DNA from: Aurelia coerulea
Taxonomy: Eukaryota; Cnidaria; Scyphozoa; Semaeostomeae; Ulmaridae
Length of the DNA stretch: 64,000 bases
Direction of reading: 5' to 3'
NCBI GenBank assembly: GCA_039566865.1
Contig: CM076949.1
Coordinates: forward strand, 19,010,501 to 19,074,500
Below the pieces are notes generated by a model, which saw only the letters and a list, made by a program, of their open reading frames with translations, had not been told where the DNA came from and made no database searches. This document shows, piece after piece, positions 11,459-22,895 of the stretch (within the stretch, counting starts at the first letter, position 1; every line of letters starts with the position of its first letter). A program made the translations under genes and the position numbers.

Positions 11459-11784
11459 CTAAAAAGACAGAAAAGGTGTAGAAATTTTTGGACACCAATT
11501 GCAAACAGTAGTAGATGAGAGGCTAGTGAGTTGTCACACGGGGTAACTTGTCACAGTATCAGTTCAATCAATTGATTTAATTATTTTGTTTTTGGTGATA
11601 TGTTTGAAAGAAGTATACAATTGTACTTCTATACATATGTATCAGCAAAATCATAACAATGAAGGAAATCGATTGAAATGAGACTGTGACAAGTTACCTC
11701 TATGATAACCAGTCTCCCATATAGCAAATTCGACAAAAGTCATATTCTTCGATCGAACTAACAAAAGCAAAGGTTCCAAATTTT

Positions 11785-12260
11785 TAAAATGGTTGGTGCA
11801 AAATCGAGTGACCTATTGCTTTGAACTGAATGACTTCAAAGAGACTTTAGCTATTTCTCTAAAATTCTACCGTTGGACTTTTCTGAAATCTTCGATGTTT
11901 TCAGAATCAGAGTATTTTTTACCTTTTTCAAGAATTTATGAAAAATTTCAAAACAACTTAAAACCATATCGTAATTTCTAATCTGTTTGAAGCACATGAA
12001 ATAATTTCGAAGAAAACCATAGTTTATGGATGTCTACAATATAGTATCAAGCAAAAGTCTGTCACTTTTCTGGTTTATGATTTAGAAATTTGATGACGTC
12101 GCACCCTCAAATGAGTTGAAATGCAGCATAAGCTGAAATTTCGAAAATATTCAAAAGTTCTGAAAAGTCCAACGGTAGAATTAAAGATAAGTAACTAAAG
12201 TTGTTTTCAAGCCATTCAATCAGAAGAAATAGATCACAGAATTTTACACCCACCTTTTTA
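11785..12260. repeat. Foldback repeat in PKS intron 9
   Basis: Arms AAAATTCTACCGTTGGACTT (about 11860) and AAAGTCCAACGGTAGAATT (about 12165) are inverted, with further pairing outwards. The centre holds the repeat also seen at 2.2 kb and 33.8 kb. The plus-strand frame 11793-11981 falls in one arm. Confidence 0.65.
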
Positions 12261-12429
12261 CTCCGAGTTAAAGATCTGGAAGCTATGCTACTAACAAATG
12301 AGTTGCGCTCGTGACATCATTAAATTCATCGCAACCCTGACCTGACATCTGATATGAGACAGAATCTAGTATAGTATCCAATAATTATTAATTGTGCGTG
12401 GTGTGACTGTATACAATTTAACGTTTCGC

Positions 12430-12575
12430 TTGGCCATGGGGTAATCATTGCCTTTCGCTCCCCATGGTATCGTACCTGTAGTGTTGTATAGTAATTAGAA
12501 TCTTATAACAGAATGTAAGATATATTGTAAAATCTAATATTTGAATAAAAAAGAAAAACTAAAAGCTTTTGACAA
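12430..12575 (+). mobile_element. LINE/retroposon 3' UTR fragment
   Basis: Shares GCTCCCCATGGTATCG and CTGTAGTGTTGTATAGTAAT with the poly(A)-ended element at 4.9-5.04 kb, and ends in an A-rich tail (aataaaaaagaaaaac). No coding part remains. Confidence 0.55.
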
Positions 12576-12771
12576 AATAAATGTGGAACGAGAAAATTCT
12601 TCATATGAATCGATATTTTAAAGGTGAGCATTTGGGTCCGGGGACTTGCCTCCAAGAAAATTATTGAAATGGAAAGTTTCAGAAAAAGTCATCCTAATTG
12701 CAATTGAGATGAGTGAATTATGCGGTATATAAACCATCAACTCGCTTTGAAGAGCCACTAGAGCCCATAGC

Positions 12772-13011
12772 CGAGGGGCAAATCACTTCTCAAAATAGTG
12801 TACGTGATTTTTGTGATTTTAAAATCACACGATTTTTTTCTGTGATTTTAGTGACCTTTTTTGTGATTTTAGTGATTTTTTTGTGATTTTTCTATGATTT
12901 TGTGATTTTTGTAATTTTTTTATGGTGATTTTGTGATCTTTGTGATTTTTGTATGTGATTTTTTGTGATTTAAAGGAAGGTGTACGAAAAAAATCAGTGA
13001 TTTGCCCCTCG
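12772..13011. mobile_element. CGAGGGG-ended MITE with 8-bp TSD
   Basis: Perfect 16-bp terminal inverted repeats: CGAGGGGCAAATCACT and AGTGATTTGCCCCTCG. The duplicated site CCCATAGC flanks it (12764-12771, 13012-13019). The interior is a degenerate run of 'tgtgatttt' units. The same termini and TSD length occur in the element at 38797-38931. Lies in PKS intron 9. Confidence 0.9.
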
Positions 13012-13912
13012 CCCATAGCTACGTTGTCTCTAAAAACTAGAAATAAGATTAAACTGGATATTTTGACTGAAAACATGCTGACTGCATGCAAATTTAAATT
13101 GCTGCATAGATTGAAAGTATACTCCATTTAGTTTAGCTTGACATTTTTGTTACATTGGAATATATCATTATGCCAGTGGGCCCAAACGAACATATTTTGC
13201 CAACCTCGTACCCAGAGCATTTTGTCACAGAATGCACTGAAGAAGAGGTTGACATTGCATCAAAAATGCCCTGGCTACAACAAAATTTGATTGACCAATT
13301 AAAATTTGAAATTTAAAATGAAAATTTGGCAATCCCAGTAAGCACAGAAAGTATTCTTTGCTATACAAGGATTAACATGACGACAATTGTTCTGTGTCCT
13401 TTTTTTATATATATATAAAGCGCAATACAATACTACATTGTATGCGGCCTAAACAGAACATAATTTAAAAAAATACAATTATAACAAGCTACGATAGAAT
13501 ATTACAGCGAGAAAACAGTAACGGAATATCGTGTAATAAAAAAGTATAATAAAACGAATTATTTTCGTGGGTTATGGCAACATACTCGGTTTTGGTGTGT
13601 TTTTACGAGTGGACATTTTATGGTTTCATGTTTATGTAACGATAGTAGGACTACCACTAAACACAATTCATACAAGGAAGGCGCCCCTGGAGACACCCAA
13701 TATGAAATATCATGTTTGACTTTAAAGTTTCAAAATAAATGAGATTTCCCGGTTAGTTCCACAAATCAAATGTTTAGATCACATGATAATGTCAGGAAAC
13801 CCACAATTGTTTCATCCCACACATGCGGTAGTTTAGCATTTCACCCCCTGACAATCGGACAATGAGAAAAATGTAATAGGTAGTAGAAGTACATGATATG
13901 TTGTGTTCTTAC

Positions 13913-14309
13913 GTGGGAAAATCACTGCTTTGTCTGGCTGTAAAAATAGGGGCTTTCGGAAAACCCTGTTGACTGGTAACCTCACTTTATCCTTAATCCA
14001 TCTAGAATTGAAAACAGCTATTACATTTTCACCACATTGTAAACCACTGACATTGTCGTTTATATTGATGATGGTTCCGGCAACTGACTGTATCAGTTTA
14101 TCTGATTCTGCTGATTGGATGTTTTCCAACAATGCTTTACATTGTCCAACAGGCGATGAGACATGGCTCACTCTAATTTCAACAAAGCCTTCTGGCAGAG
14201 ACAGTCTCTCTGTTGGACTCTGCTTCAAACAGTATGTGTCCTCTGATGCTGAGAATGATAGGTAGAAGTCCTGATGGGCGTTCAGAGTGCTTTCTTGGCT
14301 GGCTGGAAC
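13913..14309 (-). CDS. PKS exon 9: N-terminal half of degenerate enoyl reductase (ER)
   Basis: Acceptor gctccttatag|GTT (phase 0), donor C|GTAAGA (phase 1), 132 codons. LSLPEGFVEIRVSHV resembles the opening strands of MDR-type enoyl reductases. SVAGTIININDNVSGLQCGENVIAVF corresponds to the 'aGxVxxxGxxVxxxxxGdxV' strand pair, and KPLFLQPDKAVIFP precedes the Rossmann part. The exon is in the right place between structural KR and KR. Homology is clear in outline, but the sequence is more divergent than the KS or KR exons. Confidence 0.86.
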
Positions 14310-14339
14310 CTATAAGGAGCAAACGGATTAGCATACAGT

Positions 14340-14560
14340 ACATCCCTAAAATTTTAGTACCCCGCTTGGGCAGCTGCGTCACACGGTTTTGCGGCATCAC
14401 AAGCAAAAATTGTGTTCTACACTGCATTTGAGAGGCAACCTTTCTATGCGACAGGGTATACTTTTGGCCTATTTTTTATGCGATAGGGTGCTGGGTGTGG
14501 AGAGGTTTTCCGCACACCCCCGTCATTTCCCTAGTCAAGTACCCCCCCCCCCCCCCGGAG
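14340..14560. mobile_element. Partial poly-G-ended MITE (inverted copy)
   Basis: Reads as the reverse complement of the left half of the 3487-3799 element: 'gcgacagggtatacttttggcc', 'gaggttttccgcacacccccgtc', then TCAAGTACC and a C run ending CCGG. The other end is degraded, and no TSD is clear. Located just upstream of PKS exon 9's acceptor in the intron. Confidence 0.65.
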
Positions 14561-14762
14561 AAAAACCCACTTTTTCTCAGAAAAACCCACTTTATCTGAG
14601 AAAAACCCACTTTATCAGTAGAAAAAGTGTGTTTTTCAGATAAACCGACTTTATCTGCCAGAAAAAGTGGGTTTATCAGATAAAGTGGGGTTTTCTCCAG
14701 AAAAAGCGAGTTTTTCTGCAAACAAAAAACCCAATTTATCTGAGAAAAAGTGGGTTTTTCTG
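14561..14762. repeat. AGAAAAACCCACTTTATCTG minisatellite with inverted units
   Basis: About ten 20-bp units of AGAAAAACCCACTTTATCTG, some reversed (CAGATAAAGTGGGTTTTTCT), so the array can fold on itself. It abuts the poly-C end of the neighbouring MITE. Confidence 0.85.
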
Positions 14763-14779
14763 CTTATGGTGACATCCAC

Positions 14780-15255
14780 TTGCCATAAATGGGTCTACTC
14801 GTAGGCTAGTGCAAGGCTAACTTAAACGTGAACATTTTGTTTGGTAAAATCATTCATCATTTAGACCATAGTCTAGACTCAGAAATTAGGCAAATGCTGG
14901 ATAGGGTTGTATGGCAACGATAATTTCATGTTCAGTTCTGGTCCATGATTTATTGCCATTGAATTGAATTTAAAACAATTATCAGTTTCAGAAATGGAAT
15001 TTCAATTTCAATGGCAAGTACATCATGACGAACAGTCGAACATGCAATTGTCGTTCCCATATAAACCTCTTACTACCATTTTCCTAATTTCTGGGTCTAA
15101 AGGATGAGTGATTTTAACAAGGAAAAGTTTCAAATCTAATTTAGCTTTTTGACTTATTGATTAACGTTGTAGATTATAATATCGGCAACGTACTTTCTAC
15201 TCCACACCCGACCAAACGCGTTAACCATTTTTGAATCACCCGGTATTTTGGATAT
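14780..15255. mobile_element. MITE of the TACCGGGTGAGTCA family (diverged copy)
   Basis: Its right end is TTTGAATCACCCGGTA. Internal text ('ttggtaaaatcattca', 'ttctggtccatgattta', 'cctaatttctgggtcta') matches the better-preserved copy at 18874-19383. The interior is partly palindromic around 'ccatgattta/taaatcatgg'. Lies in PKS intron 8. Confidence 0.7.
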
Positions 15256-15444
15256 TTTTTCTAATCTTAATGTAATTCTGCAATTATTAGGATATATTTT
15301 TCAAATTGCCAAAATAGAATCACAACAAATTACCTGAAATTCCTTTCAAGCCATTGCATCCAATGGAATATGCATTAGCCTTTTTTTAAATCTTTTTCAA
15401 AGATTTTAATGGGGACCATTTAAAACTAGAATATCACTACTTAC

Positions 15445-16170
15445 CAGTTCCTTATTGACTCTTTCAAACAGTGGTTGTTGAATGCCTGCCTCTGACACAA
15501 TTAATCCTTCTTCTGCAGATTGCAAATTGATTGATGCAAATGCTTTTTCAAAATCTGTTTTCTCAGCATCTTGCCTCACATCGATGGAAATCACAGGGAT
15601 ATTTGTCTCTAAATTTGTCACTCTTGCCAGGCCTAGAGTCGTCGCTGCCCATGGTACACTGTACTCTTGCTTGTCAAATATTTCGTATCCAAACGACTGG
15701 CAGGTAAAGACCAAGAGCTTGCTTTTCTGCATGTTTAAATCACTGAGGATCTTTAGCAACTCGAGTGTTGATTCAAAGCATAACCAATGAGCTGATAGAG
15801 ATAATTGAACATCAAATGCAATGCTGTGGGCGATTGAGGCCAGCAAATTCACAACCACGACCTGCTTTTCTTTGAGGTTGCATTCTTCAATACATTCACG
15901 TATCTTTGTCGTAAAATTGTGCACAGTATCACTTGCGGTTACTTCTTGAAAATGAATCCTGGTTTCATGCACGGTCAGAGCGGACAATGCATCTTTTACG
16001 TTGACGTGAAACTTGCTGTCTTTTAGGCCAACGATAAGAAAATCGATGTTTTTCTTCATGCCTTTGGTCTTCTCTTGTTGCACTTCTTCTGGACCATCTA
16101 GGATCCAGTTCATCTCGTAAATGCTGTTTTCAAATGATGGATATCTTTGCATTCTTGATATCTCTTTCAC
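15445..16170 (-). CDS. PKS exon 8: structural (non-catalytic) KR subdomain
   Basis: Acceptor acttttaaag|GTG (phase 0), donor CTG|GTAAGT (phase 0), 242 codons, residues 1389-1630. After YEMNWIL at the DH end, the exon has alternating strands and helices and the diagnostic WAATTLGLARVTNLETNIPV, equivalent to the 'GLARVxxxE' helix-strand of the structural KR half that packs against the catalytic KR in FAS/PKS modules. No SAM-binding motif is visible, so the methyltransferase-like domain of FAS is absent. The call rests on position in the module and on this motif. Confidence 0.86.
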
Positions 16171-16757
16171 CTTTAAAAGTAAGAGCATTATACCGGGTAA
16201 GTGAATAAAGACAATCCTCGTTTGAACGGCTACAGCTCCCTGGGTATCAAGAAAACGATATTAGTTCACAGGAACCCACTCGCCAGTTCGGTTCGTGCGA
16301 ACTAAACGGTTCTGGTTGTTATTCAATTGCAAGAGTTAACTGTTTCTTGCCAGATTACAATATGTGTAATGTCACGTTTTGGGGTTTATTGCGATGAGTC
16401 CGTTATTTAAGGCAATTTTAGAATTCTGCACTGCAAATTATTTGTTGAAATAATCTTGGAATCGTTCTACGACATCAATCTTTTCAAAATATTAACCTCT
16501 TCTTCCTCAGTCACTAGCAACAAACAAATTGCACCAATCAATCTTGTCCCAGGCCCTGAATGGTCTTCTCACAATCTCAATTGTCAAAAAATTGCCACTG
16601 GCAAGCATTGCAAAAATGTGTGCATATTTGGCCGACTGCGACTACTGTGGTGATCCTTATTTCAACATCGAAATTCTGAAACCATTCTCACTGGTCGCAG
16701 GATATAGGACACCCTTATAATGATGAATGGGATGATGTTTCATCGTCGATCCAGTAG

Positions 16758-17288
16758 TAGCCTGAGACAGGAACGCCGGAGAGGGGGGGCGCGGGGGGTC
16801 AAGCGCCCCTCCTGCCCTTTCCTAAGGGGGGCAAGGGGGGCAAAGGTGCCCTTTCAATGAAAAACAATAATTTACTTTGAAACTTGATAGAAGAGCCGTT
16901 ATAGTTTCGTTCCCATATCAGAAACGAAAAATGACTGGCAATTGCAACTTCAAAATAAAATATGCGATTTTATGTGATTCGAAAAGAGGACATGTGGAGA
17001 AATAGCCGAACAAAATTCGTGAAAGAACATGATTAATATTCGTTGAAACATTTTGATAGCATTTTAAGCCAATCTAAAGGGCGTGGCCACAAAAATTTTC
17101 CCGGGGGAGTACCCCTGGACCCCCATTTTTCGGCTCGCTTCGCTCGCCTTCGGTCTCGATTGCCCTTACGTTCCCAGTCGCCCCCCTTGCCCTACCATCG
17201 CTCCGGCGTCCCTGGCCTGAGATCAGGCTCACCGAAAGAAAAAATGAGAAAAGAAGGAAGGAAAAAGGAGAGCCTGATCTCAGGCTAA
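16758..17288. mobile_element. TAGCCTGAG-ended MITE with 8-9 bp TSD
   Basis: Left end TAGCCTGAGACAGGAACGCC, right end AGCCTGATCTCAGGCTAA. TCCAGTAG flanks both sides (16750-16757, 17289-17296). The GC-rich interior contains GGGCGTGGCCACAAAAATTT and the CCCGGGGGAGTACCCC / CTCGCTTCGCTCGCC phrases that recur at 47.0, 53.4 and 58.5 kb. The frame 17043-17288 is repeat-derived. Lies in PKS intron 7. Confidence 0.85.
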
Positions 17289-17383
17289 TCCAGTAGTGAC
17301 CATTGGAAAAATCTTGAGTACCAATATAGTACGCCGTCAGAGCTAACGTTCCTTTAATAGATAATATGAAAGATGAGACTTAC

Positions 17384-17532
17384 AGTAAATCCTTGTAGAA
17401 ACATGATTACATTTCCTTTGTCATCTAAGAGCTTAACATCACAAGTATCTGGTGCATCAGTGCTGACCTCGGCATATCCATAAAGATATCTGAATTGTTT
17501 CTCTATTGGATTCATTCTCACAGTATTAACAC
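17384..17532 (-). CDS. PKS exon 7: end of dehydratase
   Basis: A short exon (49 codons plus a split Gly). Acceptor ttctttgccacag|GT (phase 1), consensus donor ACT|GTAAGT (phase 0). FRYLYGYAEVSTDAPDTCDVKLLDDKGNVIMFLQGFT reads as the last beta strands of the DH double hot-dog, where FAS/PKS proteins have 'a-h-a-x-...-D-v-x-l-x-d-x-x-G-x-v-x-x-x-x-G-x-t'. Phase and content fit between exons 6 and 8. Confidence 0.87.
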
Positions 17533-18201
17533 CTGTGGCAAAGAACAAGATTATTGATCAAAAACGAAGGATCAATCCACAAATTTGGTACAGGAATCTA
17601 TTTACCTAGTTGCGAAGGTGTCTTATCTTTGGCTGTGATTCAATCCAAAAGCCAGGTTTACGTTTAACCGGTTTTTATTCGTGTTTAGTCATTTTTACCA
17701 GTCGTTTTTAGTTGCTGTATTGCTCCTTTCTTCGCTTTAGCGTTATTTGAAGTGCCTAGAGGTATAATAGGTTGTTGCTGTTGCAACTGGGTTAAAAGTC
17801 ATTAGTCATCTACGGCGTTTCTACTTTCATTTCATCTAAGGCGTTACTACATTAAAGCGTTTCTACTAGCCCACAGGTGGGACAAAAAATACCCGGATTA
17901 TCACTGTTCCACTCTGAGACCGGTTACTAAACTTACCCGTTTTAAATTGGGTTTTTGGGAGCGCAATGCAAAAGACGGACAACTTTTCAGGGATTGTTAT
18001 CTTAACACGGGCTAGCAGAAAGGCAGCCAAGGATGTTTTAGAACAGGAAGCAGACGTCTTTGAAAACGTGGATATTTAACCCTATTTTGATAACGCTCAG
18101 ATTCGTAAAGAGATTTTAAAAATCCCAATGTATCGCATGCTTTCTTTTGAGTGATTTGCCTCGTCATTAAAAACATCAGGTGCAAACAGAATGATATTTA
18201 C

Positions 18202-18840
18202 CAATTGGGATCACTTGACGATCATGATCAGTTGCTCCTAGTGCAATGCATGACTGTAAACAAGCATCAATGATACAAGGATGAACGATATAATCATGCA
18301 ATTCTTTCTCGATGGATAGCGGTATGCTCAATCTAACAAGGGCCTTGTTTTCAGTTGACCATGCATGTTCAATTAGACTGAATCTTTCACCAAACTGAAA
18401 TCCTGTATTAGCTGTAAGCTCCTTGAATTCGCTTCTCGTGATCTGTTTGCTGTCATTTGGGATGCCTACTGCTCTCAAGATAATGTTGTCTTCTGCTAGT
18501 GCAAGTGCTTTCAGGTAGCACACTCTCTTTTCTGTGTTCGATTTTTCAGACGGTATTCCATCCAAACTACTTTTGCTGCCATCTGTAGATGATCTCAAGG
18601 GAATATTGCTCTCTGAGTTGCTTTCAGAGCTAGTTCCCGAGTGACCTCCTGAGCCTCCGTGTGAGTTGGTTTTTGAGCTGGACGAATTCGCATCTCTTTC
18701 GTACGATGCATTTCCAGAATCTGATGCTTCTTTGCTTGAAATCTCTTCCGCGTCAGCAATGCGGTAGCCAAGTGCAAGTTGTGTCTCCTTCTGATCATCT
18801 CTTAACGTGATCGCCTCGAGCAAGGGCTCTTGTGGCATCA
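18202..18840 (-). CDS. PKS exon 6: dehydratase second half with Ser/Gly-rich insert
   Basis: Acceptor tatttttcag|TG (phase 1), donor G|GTAAAT (phase 1), 212 codons. Residues about 1160-1228 are low complexity, rich in Ser, Gly, Asn and Glu (e.g. SSSSKTNSHGGSGGHSGTSS). The second hot-dog then appears: NTGFQFGERFSLIEHAW, and VHPCIIDACLQS with the DH catalytic Asp (D1317) and the D-x-x-x-Q pattern (Q1321). H1023 and D1317 lie 294 residues apart, against about 155 in vertebrate FAS, and the insert explains part of the excess. The insert looks disordered and may be a flexible loop. A plus-strand shadow frame here is not a gene. Confidence 0.91.
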
Positions 18841-18873
18841 CTGAAAAATATATGAAATATCACATCAACATAT

Positions 18874-19383
18874 ACCGGGTGAGTCATAAAAAACTTAACA
18901 CATTTGGTGGGCTGTGGAATAAAACGTATGCGTATGCAGCCGATGTTCAAAACTGAGACGATAATCTATCATTTAAAGGTTAACTTAGATGTGAAAGTTT
19001 TGTTTGGTAAAATCATTCACCTTATAGACCCAGAAACATATGAAAATGCTGACAGGGGGTTTGAATGGGAACGAGAATTCCATGTTAAATTTTGGTCCAT
19101 GATTTACTCACCATTTAAATTTAAATTATGTTTCTTAATCTGACAACTGCATTAATTTTAAATTTCAATGACAAGTAAATCATGGACCGGAATCATGTAA
19201 TTCTCCTTCCCGTGCAAATCCCTTACTAGCATTTCCCTAATTTCTGGGTCTAAAAGATGAGTGATTTTACCAAAACAATTTCCTTTGACTAATAAGATAT
19301 CATTTCAGTTTGGAATATCGGGCGTATACTCTCCATTCTAAATCCCATCAAACGTGTTTACTTCTTTTTACTACCCGATACAG
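18874..19383. mobile_element. TACCGGGTGAGTCA-family MITE
   Basis: Left end TACCGGGTGAGTCATAAAAA, right end TTTTTACTACCCGATA. The long internal palindrome includes 'ggtccatgatttact' and 'aagtaaatcatggacc'. Related starts occur at 23327 (tcgggtgaaaca) and 24549 (tactgggtgagtcaata), and a fuller copy at 14780. TA at the outer edge suggests a Tc1/mariner-like insertion. Lies in PKS intron 5. Confidence 0.78.
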
Positions 19384-20943
19384 TGCGAGGTACCATTCAT
19401 TACTATTCTCTCTCTCCCTCTCTGAAAAAATAATATCTCCAATTTCTAACAAGGATTTTTCGAACTTTCTTTTGTTCATTTAGAGAAGTAGAATAATTGG
19501 ACATTATCTAGGTATTTCAATTCTCCGATCGTTGGAACTATCTTTCGGTCCCATCTTGGTTTAGAAAATTGGGATGCGGCTGTATATTTATGGTTTGTTC
19601 AGGATTTGGAAATTCAAGGTTGTGAATTGCATCTTTGGAGCAAGGGAATTGCAACGCTGTCTTAGAAAATATTTTGTTTTCGGGAGAAAAAGGGAAAAGC
19701 TGCAGCTGTACATAGAAACCCTATATGTTACGTTAACCCTATTTTAACCGGGTAAAAAAAAAGTGATTTTCTACCGGGGGGGGGCGTTTTTCGCCCCCCC
19801 TGTTTTTCTCCGAAAGTATAACAGTTATGACAATGAAACTTGCACTGTGTCATAATTGAACAAAGGAGAATCTAAAAATAGCATCAATCAATCAATAGTC
19901 ACGTGACTGGTTGCTAGGCAACCAAAAACAAAGCAAATTTTGAGAAAATCGAGCTATTCGCAGAAAAGGGCCCATTATTAGCAAATAGCTAGATAAAATT
20001 GGCAAAAAACCATCCAAATTCCTGCTGGACACCATTACTTTGTAGTTTTATATGGTTTCCTACGGATATTTGTGGTTTCTAATAAATTAACTAATTAAAT
20101 AATGAAAATTTGATTCAATGCGAAATTGTTAGCTCAATAATTATGATTTAAAACCATTAATTTCGCATATTATTGGTGAAATCAAGTACCTTCATCGATA
20201 TTTGAAGTCATTCCATCAGTTTTACATGAAAAAAATACTCATTTATTAGGAATATGACGTCATAAAGATTGATGACGTCATAGAAATAATAAACTGCTGA
20301 TGTCAGCAAATATGAATAAATTATATATCAAATGAAAGTACTCATCGAGACAAATCGAATGGTATATATATATTGTTGAGATTTAGTTACAAAGGAAGAA
20401 ATTAGAACCGTTTTAAAGAATTTCTTTGTGACCACTCTCCAAATATGGGCATGTGCTGGTCACGTGGTCAAACAATAGGTATTGAAATTTCTATTTTCTG
20501 ATTGCCAACTAAATTTTAGGAAAAGTCAAGGAGTTTCAGCACTGTAGGTAGCATCGTTTGGGAGCTATTAAACAAATACAATCCACAATGTAGATGGCTG
20601 CTGACAGCCTCAAGAGTTTTTGGTGCAAACAATTTAATTATGCTGGTCAGAAGTTTTCTTGGCAACGACAAAAAGTAGCATTGACTTCTTAGAAGATTTC
20701 TTGAAAATCTGAAGGCCAATATCTTCCCAAAGGTTAGTTTCACTGCATCTACCAATTTCTTTTCAAATTTTGAATTTTTTGTCGTTCATTCTTTCTTTCT
20801 TTCATTATCTATAAATATGAGCTTTTTCCTGTTTTTATTTCAGAAATACACAGTAAACTTTTAGGTATGAAAGAAACTAGTAAATACTGAGAAAATTCAA
20901 AGCATTCTATCTTGAGAAAAGACATGTGATTAATATTACATAC
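19384..20943. other. Rest of PKS intron 5, AT-rich
   Basis: Holds a hairpin 'ctaccgggggggggcg...cgccccccc' near 19780 preceded by 'ttaaccctattttaacc', a phrase shared with the foldback centre at 25.7 kb, and the palindromic pair ATGACGTCAT...ATGACGTCAT near 20260. No exon is supported. Confidence 0.5.
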
Positions 20944-21234
20944 TTGCTTGGGACAGTGCAACTGAATATCCCTTTGACATTCCGCTGAAGGAAATCAGCT
21001 TTGCTTGTGACATTGTTACGTCTCCTTGTTCAGTTCTATGGATCACACGGAAATCGTGAATGCCTTCGAAATCTGACTGTCTTTTTTCACATTTGATTTT
21101 TCTCACTAGGTTCTCGTGTAGTGGAAGAATGTTCTGGAAGATTACATTTTTCACCATTACCGGTTCGATTTTTGTCCCCACTAAAGCTGCTTCAAGAGCC
21201 ATTTCTATGTAGCAAGCTCCTGGAAGAATCAAAC
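20944..21234 (-). CDS. PKS exon 5: dehydratase, first hot-dog continued
   Basis: Acceptor ccccttcag|GT (phase 1), donor A|GTATGT (phase 1), 96 codons. LILPGACYIEMALEAA is the helix after the DH histidine motif, where the Pro-Gly is conserved. VIFQNILPLHE and the strand FRVIHRTEQGDV follow, as in the first hot-dog fold. Only this frame is open, and both splice signals fit the neighbours. The donor GTATGT lies directly after GCA A. The intron upstream (21235-22895) carries a LINE tail at about 22340-22770. Confidence 0.91.
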
Positions 21235-22339
21235 CTGAAGGGGAATGATGCTATATCAATTAAAATGTTAGGAATAAAGAGGTTTCACCAGACGCGCAGG
21301 ATTTGAGGAGCAATTGGTGCGGAAATCACGCGCAATAGGAGGCGCGGATAATTATGTAAGTGAACAAATATTAAAAGATTATATAATTTCTACCTACTCT
21401 TGTCTTTCTACCTGTTTTATTTGCCTTGTGTCATAGCTCCGAATTTTAGGCATCCCGGTCGCCACTACTGCACACTTTACAACATATCTTAAGTTTTTGC
21501 TGTTGTTGTAACCGCAAAAGTTGTGCTGTAATGGCAATCAACAAAATTAAAAATTAGGAGAATTAAGTGAGTGAAATTAAGTGAAAAATTGATTTTTTTC
21601 TTACATTTATTCAGGTATTTGGACACGTAAAGACGGAAAACTTTTTGCTGCTCTGCCATTAGACAGATTACAAGTTTGTAGTTATCGCTATTGATAGACT
21701 GATGGATACTCAAACTACGACTCGTGGACTTTCACATTCAGAATTAGGACGAATTTTTCCCCTCGATTTCTTGTCCGGATATGGAAATCATTGCAACACT
21801 GCTCGAAAAGCTGAGTGCTCCAGGCAATGGCGGATGCGATGGCGGATGCGAAAGCCTCAGATGCAAAAACACCTCAAAATTCAAGTTTTCAGTGATATTA
21901 GCCATGACCAACAGCCACTAGTATCCAGATGAATGTTTCCTCCATCCTAAAATCAACAAACCTTTGACGTTGAACCAGGATTTCCTCATTTTGAAGGGTA
22001 CTTAGCTTCCATGAGCTTCCCCACAGCAATGGGAATTTCCAACTGCCGAAGGCTGCCATGACTACGCTTTAATCTCCTTCGTGAGAGCACGATAAATCTG
22101 TGCCCTTTCCGTATCAAATTTTCATGTGAAAGTCAATAAGTCCCAGTTTGAGCAAAAAAAGTTGTTGTCGTCTTTGTTGTTGCAATAACTAGGACTATTA
22201 TATGCCGTGAGTCTATTCTCTACTCTGCCATGCTTATGACGCAGATAGACATGCTCTTCTCAACCGTGTTAATGCGATATTGTGCCTTCATACGATATCA
22301 TTAAAGCTTTCGTACGAAAAATTACTGCACATCATCCTG

Positions 22340-22770
22340 TATTCAATTTTTTTTTCATTTTTTTTCATTTAACTTTTTAGGCATCGTAGCTCCTCAGTTT
22401 AGATAACTGCTTTACACGGGGTCATGCATACAAACATACAATAAAATATAAACTATAAGAACAAACCTAATTGCAATATCATAACATGAAATTGTTACTA
22501 AAAACGAAAAGGCTAAATAAGATAAAAGGAAAGAGTCAGGCTCTCGGGTTTCGTTGAACCAAAGTTTCTTTAGCTCAGCAGTAAACGTTTTTAGAGAAGC
22601 AGATAATTTAGCTTCTCTACTGAGGTCATTCCAAAGCTTTGCCCCGCGATATGAAAAGCTTCTTTGGCCTAACGACGTCTTTAAGAAAGGGACTCTTAGA
22701 TTGACTTCGGCGTTCCTGAGAGAGCGAGAAGTTGACCTATTAACTCTCGTAAACATGTCTTTCACATAGT
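22340..22770 (-). pseudogene. 5'-truncated LINE tail in PKS intron 4
   Basis: The minus frame (22412-22765) contains RSLRNAEVNLRVPFLKTSLG then QRSFSYRGAKLWNDLS, the C-terminal 'KT-x-x-G-x-x-x-F-x-Y-R-G-A-K-L-W-N-x-L' signature of Jockey/CR1-like reverse transcriptases. It runs into a hydrophobic non-conserved end. It lies 130 bp from PKS exon 4. Confidence 0.8.
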
Positions 22771-22895
22771 ATGGCTACAAAAGTTATCTTTAGGTTCAAA
22801 TACAAAGATTTTCAAGGGAAAATTAGCATATATTCAGGCCTCAGAATGGTTTCAGTAAATTGTTGTTAATAACCTCCGCTCTGTTAAAAACATAC

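Noticed and set aside
18595..18798. Minus-strand frame with basic composition
   Set aside because: Overlaps PKS exon 6 in another frame; a shadow of the Ser-rich insert.
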